Source: Lamellibrachia satsuma
Taxonomy: Eukaryota > Annelida > Polychaeta > Sabellida > Siboglinidae
Direction: 5' to 3'
NCBI GenBank assembly: GCA_033239005.1
Contig: BSQZ01000036.1
Location: forward strand, 6,447,501-6,511,500
DNA length: 64,000 nt
Shown: positions 56,721 through 64,000 of the stretch, piece after piece
Numbering within the stretch: the stretch's first letter is position 1
Layout: each line of letters starts with the position of its first letter
Translations under genes and position numbers: made by a program
Notes under the pieces: model-generated
What the model saw: only the letters and a program-made list of their open reading frames with translations
Told to the model about the DNA's origin: nothing
Database searches by the model: none

Positions 56721-57015
56721 ATATATATAGCTATATACTAATTACAATGAAAAGTAACCTATTGACATATAAACATGAACGCACACCATGCAAATGTTGG
56801 CAACAACGGTTACATGAAGCTGTATATAACTGGATGCTGTTTTGAAAGAATAGCCGAGTCTGGCAATGAAAGCGTATTTTGACTGTTCCAGCAGGTGACA
56901 TCACTGATATGATTTTTCTGTTTGATGTTGTTTCAGTTCAGTTGATTTAGTTTAGTTTGATCAGTCTGTTGTTGCTGGAAGTCTTTTAATGAATAATCAG
57001 TACTTCTCTGGTATA

Positions 57016-57057
<42 letters not shown>

Positions 57058-57269
57058 ATGTTGTCAGGCGCAAGCCTGTTAATGCAAGATGAGGACAAGA
57101 CGAGCTTCCATTGAACCACAGCAGTGCCAGTGGTGCCGGTGGTGACACGTGGAAACCAGTGGCAATATTTTACAGAACGAACACACATGCATGGCTAAAT
57201 ATTACTGGCAATTCCGCTTTATTTTATTGTGTGAATTTTTCAATACAAGTGCATTTTAGAATTGTTTTG

Positions 57270-57548
57270 TATGCATTGTTAGGGCTAACGGATCCCTTGG
57301 GCGCCATGTGTCGCATAGTCATAGAGCATGTACAAGAGTCTGCCATTCTGCCCTGTCAGCCGCCCTCTGTGCCGCCTCTGCCTATGATTTCCACCCAAAC
57401 GCATCTCGTTCTTTTTCCACCATTCGTCACCACGTCTCTTTTGGTCTTCCGATCGATCTCTTTCCCACAGGTGTCCAATTCATCACTATACGGCAGTCAT
57501 TTGTATTCTCAAACCGAAGGATATGGCCAATAAACTCCATCGTCTAGC
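57270..57548 (-). pseudogene. LINE ORF2 C-terminal fragment
   Basis: The minus strand reads MEFIGHILRFENTNDCRIVM, NWTPVGKRSIGRPKETW and a later AEWQTLVHAL block, with stop codons in between. This is the usual end of a LINE reverse transcriptase (GH-LR, W-P-GKR--GRPK-TW). It is a dead 3' fragment. Confidence 0.8.
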
Positions 57549-57933
57549 CTTGATGATGTCTGTTATCCTGCTGATGATACTAATATCTGATCAGTTATAA
57601 TGAAAGTCCCTGGATGTTTACCCATATTCTGACTCTCACTTGCCTTTGTGAATTCACCGAGAAGAGAGTCTGGCCTCAGAGGCGTGGTCTTGTTGTTACC
57701 CACTGTCACCACTCCATTTTGTGTAGGCATTCCTGTGGAGTGCCAACAGCCAATCAGCATTGTTACTGAGACTCTACACTAAGCATTTTTTTGCCTGATT
57801 TAACTTTTCAGTCTGACAGTTGTGTCAATATAATAAAAATTTAATTCGAATTGCATCGTATAAATTTTAATAAACGTTCACTCTTATTTTATGAATTAGC
57901 CAAATGCCCGGATGACATTGTAATTAGCTTAGG

Positions 57934-58220
57934 GCACATACATAATTTCCGTCATAATAAAGGTACACGTTGCATCCAGATGATGATGTGTGCGACAAAT
58001 GGTAGCGCCACAGCACGGAGCCTGGATAATCGAGGCTAGTGTTTAGAGGGGGTTGTCAAACTCCCCATCAGTGGCACCACTGACCATTTACTATAAACAT
58101 CTCTCAATTTCAATTGCATACTTGATTATCCAGGCTCCGCACTGTGGCACCACCATTTGTCGCACACATCTTCGCCTGGATGCAGAGTGTGCTTTTCACT
58201 GTGACGGAAATTATGTATGC
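57934..58220. repeat. Inverted duplication, about 100-bp arms
   Basis: The arm at 57934-58036 (with GTGTGCGACAAATGGTAGCG and AGCCTGGATAAT) returns in reverse at about 58122-58220 with several mismatches and an 85-bp spacer. The right arm continues without break into the inverted LINE fragment that follows. Confidence 0.8.
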
Positions 58221-58620
58221 ACCCATAAACTGATTTCCAGTTTGAAACCTCTCCATCTACTACAACACACTGTATTCTGTCAGTTAGCCATTGTTCTATC
58301 CAGTCAATTATGCCATCCCCGATACCATGGGCTTTTAATTTAAGTAGTAATCTTTGATGTGGCACTTTGTCAAAAGCTTTCTGAAAATCTAAGTAGATAA
58401 TATCTACAGGTGATCCCTCGTCTATCCACAACCAAAAACATAACATATTTGTTAAGCATGACCTCCATGGGAAGTCCACCATATGGTCTTTAATTAACCT
58501 TTCTAATAATTTACAAATCACTGACGTTGAACTCTCTGCCACTGCCCTTGTCTGTAATTCTCTGGCTTATTTTCAAACCCTTTTTAAATAATGGTATGAT
58601 GTTGAGTGAGGATTGATTTG
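58221..58620 (-). pseudogene. LINE reverse-transcriptase fragment, same family as main LINE
   Basis: The minus strand encodes NIIPLFKKG, SVICKLLERLIKDHMVDF, WIDEGSPVDIIYLDFQKAFD and KVPHQRLLLKLKAHGIGDGI up to NWKSV. It shares a frame of conserved blocks with 9499-10120 and 61330-61980, with small deletions and frameshifts. It is broken at the same NWKSV point as the 9.5-kb copy. Confidence 0.85.
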
Positions 58621-58769
58621 AAGATGAGGATTCACGAAGAGTCTGATAAACATATAATTGCAGATAGTGTTTGAATTGAAAATGTGCATAGCCTAGGCTA
58701 TATCCAGCTATACTATAGTATAGGAACAAAATAACGTTTGTTTTTTTAAACTATGTTACGTATACTCAA

Positions 58770-59173
58770 GTGCACAGTTGCAATGGTGTAATAAGTCGGA
58801 CACTGGCTTTATGCAAATGTCATTCCAATTTACAAGAAAGGACACCATTCCAAGCCAGGAAACTACCAGCCAATTAGTTTCAACCTCACAAGTATGCAAG
58901 ATGAGGGAGTTCTTCATTCTAGATTCCATATCTGAACATCTCAAACAGCACAAGCTGATTCTAGACTCACAACATGGTCTTAGTAATCTGCTAAAGTTTC
59001 TAGAAGAAATGACTTCTTATATTGACAAAGGATATCCAGTCGATGTGATCTACTTGGATTTCAGCAATGCGAATGATACGGTCCCTCATCACAGACTCAT
59101 CTCAAACTCAAAGCTAAGCGCTCATGGCATTACAGGCAAGACCAAAAGATGGATTGAAAATTGGCTAACAAAT
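58770..59173 (+). pseudogene. LINE B reverse transcriptase, left part (host of nested insertion)
   Basis: The frame has ISEHLKQHKLILDSQHGLSN, GYPVDVIYLDFSNANDTVPH, and ends RWIENWLTN, where it is cut. It differs from the main LINE family. The same protein resumes at 62934 with NRRL then VESDWQNVQN, so the two parts were once joined. Frameshifts make it inactive. Confidence 0.85.
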
Positions 59174-60020
59174 GAATTGGTGAGAACAAGGGAGAAAGCT
59201 GGTAAGAAGAAAGATGGAAAAAGGAAGAATATGCAACAAAAGGAAGATAACCGAGTGAGTGAAGAGGGATTGTCAGGTGGCAGGATGGTCGAGGATAACA
59301 AGAGCAGAGAAAAGGGGAAGACTGTGGATCAGAAGAAGAAAGATGAGAGGAGGCAGAGTATGCAACAAAAGAGAGGTAAGCGGGTGAGTGGAGAGGGATT
59401 GCCAGGTGGTAAGACAGTAAAGGTTGATGATAGAAGAGAAAGGGGGCATAGTGTGCGACAGGAGAGGAACTTTGCTGATGTAGTATCACAGGGGAAAGTG
59501 AGGAAAGCCCGGGTATTTATGGGGATTCCATCATTAGGAAAGTGGATAAAATTGTAAACAGAGGAGATGACATAACAGTATGCCTACCAGGGGCAAATAT
59601 AGAGGATATAGCAGAGAATGCAGGACAAGTCATGGGTGGTGGCACGGGAGGTGCTGTTCTCGTGCATGTGGGAACGAACAATGCCGAGGAGGGAACGTCA
59701 GCCATCGTTGGTAAGTACAGGAGGTTGATCAAGACACTTAAAGAGGCACGAGTTGGACAGAGTGTATTGTCAGGGATATTACCAATAATGGGAGGCAGGG
59801 GTGAGGAATATAGGAACTGTAGGAGGATGGCGATCAACACACAAGTTCAGAAGGTATGTATCGAGGAGGGAGTAGGGTTCATAGACATGTGGTTAAACAT
59901 GAGATGACTTTTTCATGAGAGATGGACTTCATCTGACAGGGAAGGGTGCTGCAGTTCTTGGGTGTGAGTTTGTCAGAGTTGTCGATGGGGGCACGGGTAC
60001 CATAAATTATTTAAACTAAA
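59174..60020 (+). pseudogene. LINE ORF1 with SGNH/GDSL esterase domain
   Basis: The first 330 nt encode a very charged stretch with two related blocks (QQKEDNRVSEEGLSGG and QQKRGKRVSGEGLPGG). After a frameshift near 59510 come YGDSIIRKVD (the GDS nucleophile block), VLVHVGTNNAEE (the GTN block) and, after a stop and another shift, MRDGLHLTGKGA (the D-x-x-H block). This order is that of SGNH esterases found in ORF1 of CR1-type LINEs, which are thought to act on lipids during the element's life cycle. Confidence 0.8.
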
Positions 60021-60118
60021 TGCGCAGGGGGAACTGACAGAGAAAACTCAAAGGAGTACTATTACAAATACACATCCAAATAAATGTTCACCAATAATTT
60101 CAGACAATGAACTTTAAT

Positions 60119-60860
60119 GTGTATGCTTAAATGCCAGGAGCATAGTAAATAAAAAAGTGAGTTAGACATTATGGTAGCAGATATTGATCCTCATGTAATA
60201 GGCATCACATAATCATGGGCAAATAAAGATATAGTAGATGCTGAGTTAGCACTGACAGGCTATGTAATGTTTATGAAGGATAGACGAGAAAGAAGGGAAG
60301 GTGGAGTAATTTTATATATTAAAGAATCTATCCAAGCATATGAAATAACACTGAAAAGTGAAGCAGACAGTGAGGAAGCAATTTGGTGTAACATAGTTAC
60401 CAGGAATTCAACATTAACAATAGGAGTAGTTTATCGTAGTCCTAACATAGGACTATAAGGGAGGTGAGCAAGGGGGAATGTGTTATAATGGGTGATTTTA
60501 ACCATGGCCATATACAATGGGAATCATTAGAGAGTGCTGGAGGTGACGACCATCAATTTCTAATTCTAACACAGGATTGTTTCTTTACTCAACATGTCTT
60601 GGAACCAACCAGAGGTGGGAATGTGTTAGATTTAATTTTTTCTTCTCAGAATTAATTAGTTGACAATGTTAAAGTACGCACACACACCTTTGGGTTCAAG
60701 TGACCATAACCAAATCCATTTTAATATAAAAGTAAAAACAGGGAATACATATAAAAAACAATGGAGGAGGAACTTCAACAAAGGCAAATATAAAGAGATG
60801 AGAACATATCTAGCAAATATAGATTGGAATATCTTGCTGAAGAACAAGACAGCAACAGAA
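60119..60860 (+). pseudogene. LINE ORF2 apurinic-type endonuclease domain
   Basis: The pieces in several frames are LNARSIVNK, REGGVILYIKESIQAYEI, IGVVYRSPN, CVIMGDFNHGHIQWESLES and LGSSDHNQIHF. GDFNH and SDH are catalytic blocks of the APE-like endonuclease of LINEs. Frameshifts and stops separate the blocks. Confidence 0.82.
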
Positions 60861-61329
60861 TGCTAGACTTGTTTAAAATATGAGATTGACAGCATTATTG
60901 CGAAATTTGTTCCATTAAGAAAACAAGGAAAAGGTCCAGGAAGAAACACCTGTCAAAGGAGGCTATTAGAAACATTTTTCACAAACAGATGCTGTGGAGG
61001 GTATAAAAACACACTGGAAATGTAGAAGACTACACAAACTACAAAGAGGCACTTAACCTAGCTACAACTGAAATTAGAAAATCTAAAAGAACCTTTGCAA
61101 AAAAATTGGCAGGTAATATAAAAAATGACAGCAAGAGTTTCTATGCTTATGTAAGGAGTAAACAGAAAGTTTGAGGTAAGGTCGGACCATTGGAAAACAA
61201 CAGTGAAAACATAATTTCAGACGGGTTTCAGATGGCAGAGGTCCTGAATGAGTTTTTCAGCTCAGTTTTTACCACAGAAGATATCAGCTCACTACCACTA
61301 ACAGTTGTACAGGGCATAAATCAGAACAG

Positions 61330-62824
61330 TTGGGGCAGTTATTTGTAACTCCTGAAATGATAGCAAAGAAAATTAAGAGGATGAAAGATAATAAATCACC
61401 TATAGTTGATGGGATACCACCAAAACTGCTTAAGGAAATTGTTGAGCAAATTAGTACACCACTAGCAAAAGTGTTTAACTTGTCACTGGATGAAGGAATA
61501 GTTCCTTCAGAATGAAAAGAGGCAAACATTACACCGCTATTTAAGAAAGGATCGAGGAACAAACCAGAAAATTACAGACCAGTGAGTTTAACATCAGTTG
61601 TATGTAAATTACTTGAAACATTAATTAGAGACCACATTGTGGAATTCCTTGTAAAACATAAATTAATAAATACATCTCAACATGGGTTCCTAAAAGCAAG
61701 GTCATGTCTAACCAATCTCTTGTTTTTTTGAAGAAATTACAAAGTGGGTAGATGACGGGTCACCAGTGGATGTTGTCTATTTAGATTTTCAGAAAGCTTT
61801 CGATAAAGTGCCACATCAAAAATTGTTACTTAATCTAAAAGCCCATGGTATAGGCAATGATGTAAAGAACTGGATAGAAAAGTGGCTTACACACAGAAGA
61901 CAGAGAGTAATAGTAGATGGTGAGATTTCAAACTGGAAATCTGTTCTGAGTGGGGTACCACAGGTATCAGTATATATAAATGATTTGGAAGATGACATAT
62001 CTAGCAAAGTACTCAAATTTGCAGATGACACAAAAGTACTCAGAAAGGTTACTAATGATACAGATAAACAAAGTTTACAGGATAATCTAGATAAATTAGT
62101 TAAATGGTCAGAAAAATGGCAAATGTTATTAAATTTTGGGAAGTGTAAATGCATACACATAGGACATGGAAACATGGATGAAGAATATAAAATGGGGGAT
62201 GCTGTACTAGGTAGAACCACACAAGAAAAGGACTTAGGTGTAACATTTAGTGCTGACATGAAAGTTTCAGAGCAATGTGGGATTGCTGCTTCGAAAGGAA
62301 ATCAATATTCTATGGCTAATTAGGAGAACTATCACATATAAGGAGAAACAGCTAATTGTACCCCTGTACAAAGCAATAGTTAGACCACATTTGGAATATT
62401 GTATACAAGCATGGAGGCCGTATCGTAAGAAGGACATAGACAAGCTAAAAAGAATACAACGAAGAGCAACTAAAATGATTCCAGAATTGAGAGACCTTAG
62501 TTATGAAAATCGCTTATTACAATGTGGTTTGACAACACTAGAGACCAGGAAACTAACAGGAGACCAAATAGAAGTGTTTAAAATTGTGATTTATGATGAT
62601 GTTGATAGGAATATGTTCTTCAAACTTAAAGAAGGCAGTAGAACCAGAGGACACAAAGCAGCATTAGTTAAGGAACAGTGTAGGTTGGACATGATAAAGT
62701 ACTCTTTCTCACAGAGGGTGATATATGAATGGAACAAACTGCCAAATGATTGTGTTAATGCTAGTAGTGTGAATATGTTTAAAAATAGAATTGACAGATA
62801 TATGATAAGGGTGGGCTACACATA
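61330..62824 (+). pseudogene. LINE ORF2 reverse transcriptase and C-terminus
   Basis: Seen in order: MIAKKIKRMKDNKSPIVDGI, a stop in place of Trp in PSE-KEANITPLFKKG (61515), NYRPVSLTSVVCKLLETLI, VDVVYLDFQKAFDKVPHQ, SGVPQ, FADDTK, and after a frameshift near 62280 LIVPLYKAIVRPHLEYC, IQRRATKMI and a C-terminal YEWNKLPNDCV. About ten residues after SGVPQ are missing, which removes part of the fourth RT block. The FADD catalytic pair is intact. Confidence 0.88.
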
Positions 62825-62933
62825 GATGATAAAATTGTTGGACTCTCGATAAGCCAATGGCTTCCTTGTCCACTTGCCATCTGGAACTTGTTGTTTGGGA
62901 TGGCAATCTTGTTAAATCTAAATCTTGTTAAAT

Positions 62934-64000
62934 AGAAGACTATGAGTGTGCATATAAGTGGCGTGGAGTCAGACTGGCAAAATGTGCAAAACGTGATCAG
63001 TCGTGTACCACAGAGATCAATACTCGGCACAATGTTATTTGTTATCTTTATAAATGACACTGACTCATCTGTAGTAAGCTCCCTGTTAAAGTTTGCTGAT
63101 GACACAAAAATGTTTAGGCAAGTTCCTGAAGTTGAATATGCTTTCACTCTCCAGTAAGGCCTCCATTTTATCTATAAATGGAGTCAGAATTGGCAGCTAT
63201 TTGTTCAACTTCACTAAATACAAATGCCTGCACATTGGATAAAACAACCCAAACTATGACTACTGGTATTTTATGGGCGATGAACATACAGAATCGGTAG
63301 ATATGGAGAAAGACAAGATTTTAACAAGATTTAACAAGATTTGCCATCCAAGCCAAAGGCCCAGATGGCAAGTGGACAAGGAAGCCATTGGCTTATCAAG
63401 AGTCCAGCAATGTTCATCTACTTATAACCCGCCCTCCTGAGATATGTGTCAACCTAGGAGTACACATACATAAATCACTGAAAGAAAAGGAGCAAGTAAA
63501 CTACGTAATCGAGAAAGTAGATAGAATACTAGGGACAATTCGTAGGGCCTACACAGACAAAAGCATGAAAAACATAAAAAACTTATACATCACCTTGGTC
63601 CGACCCATCAATGAAAACGGCCAACAGGCATGGTACCCACATCTTCAAAAAGATATAGACAAAGTGTGCAGTGGAGGGCCACTAAGATGATCACTGGAAT
63701 CTGTAAGCTCCCATATTATGTAAGACTGCAAAAGTGTGTCTACAAGATAGGAGGAAAAGGGCTGATATGCTTGAAGTTTTCAAGATTATTAGGATTATTA
63801 ATGGATTTACTGACATAGACACCAATGGAATATTCGAGCTAAACCATACCCCCCGTCCAGGAAGACACAACAAGTCAATAGTATGACACCACGGCACAGG
63901 TACAGCCGGCTAGATGCATGCCACAAGTTCTTTTCACAGCGAGTAACGAAGCCATGGCATGGAATACCATACCAATCCAATGCACTAACAGTATTAGTAA
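62934..64000 (+). pseudogene. LINE B reverse transcriptase, right part, runs off window
   Basis: It resumes LINE B with VESDWQNVQNVISRVPQRSI, INDTDSSVVSSLLKFADDTK and, after a small insertion at 63314-63450, LGVHIHKSLKEKEQVNYVIE, VDRILGTIRRAYTDKSM and LYITLVRP. Relics of RRATKMI and LEVFKI blocks follow in shifted frames. Stops are frequent. The end is beyond base 64000. Confidence 0.85.
63314..63450 (-). mobile_element. Short LINE tail inserted in LINE B
   Basis: On the minus strand this matches the main LINE's 3' tail: GATAAGCCAATGGCTTCCTT, CCACTTGCCATCTGGG and ATCTTGTTAA repeats at the end. It separates MEKD from LGVHIHKS of LINE B, which read on as one protein without it. Its left edge resembles the copy at 1490-1616. 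Confidence 0.8.

Larger units (their letters stand above)
59174..62933 (+). mobile_element. Nearly full-length CR1/L2-like LINE, nested
   Basis: A 3.76-kb element: ORF1 with esterase domain (59174-60020), ORF2 endonuclease (60119-60860), reverse transcriptase (61330-62320), C-terminal part to the stop at 62822-62824, and a 110-bp tail ending in ATCTTGTTAAAT repeats. It interrupts LINE B exactly between two codons. AAAT is present at both borders, a short target duplication or overlap. Several stops, frameshifts and a deletion show it is no longer active. Confidence 0.88.

Noticed and set aside
57111..57533. 140-residue + strand open frame
   Set aside because: Its larger part is antisense to a recognisable LINE C-terminal fragment on the minus strand.

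Overview
This is a window of animal nuclear DNA: AT-rich, with GT-AG introns, long non-coding stretches, microsatellites, minisatellites, SINEs, LINEs and DNA transposons. It holds two multi-exon protein genes placed tail to tail and a retrotransposon graveyard. The gene families, the LINE types and the TTAA and hAT elements suggest a marine invertebrate (lophotrochozoan, ambulacrarian or cephalochordate-like). The species cannot be fixed from the sequence alone.

Region 1 (348-8665, + strand) is the 3' two thirds of a TRPA1-like ion channel gene. Thirteen exons join in one reading frame of about 630 codons. They encode the last ankyrin repeats, the pre-S1 linker, S1-S6 with the pore, the TRP helix and the C-terminal helix. 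The 5' exons lie left of the window. Its introns carry LINE tails and a hairpin MITE. The stop codon sits inside a 20-bp tandem repeat.

Region 2 (about 10.3-55.5 kb, - strand) is a CELF1/2 (CUG-BP/Bruno) family RNA-binding protein gene. Fifteen internal and terminal coding exons plus one N-terminal exon join into 1644 nt (547 codons plus stop) with matching phases at every junction. It encodes RRM1, RRM2, a long divergent linker and RRM3. A probable long 3' UTR runs to an AATAAA near 10.36 kb, and a possible first exon lies near 55.5 kb. The linker is built from a run of phase 1-1 exons, each a multiple of three. Three splice donors of this splicing-regulator gene lie in or beside tandem duplications. 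The introns hold several minisatellites, a hAT element with an exact 8-bp target duplication, at least four TTAA-flanked elements, SINEs and a large palindrome around a TA repeat.

Region 3 (about 55.5-64 kb) is mobile-element sequence: inverted LINE fragments, then a decayed but nearly full-length CR1/L2-like LINE (ORF1 esterase, ORF2 endonuclease and reverse transcriptase). It is inserted inside the reverse transcriptase of a second LINE, which also carries a short LINE tail and runs off the right edge.

The strongest leads for something new are the in-frame triple splice donor in RRM1, the frameshifting donor duplication in RRM3, and the inverted transposon pair that brackets a 726-nt block of linker and RRM2 exons. 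These were found by eye; no alignment or database search was run.
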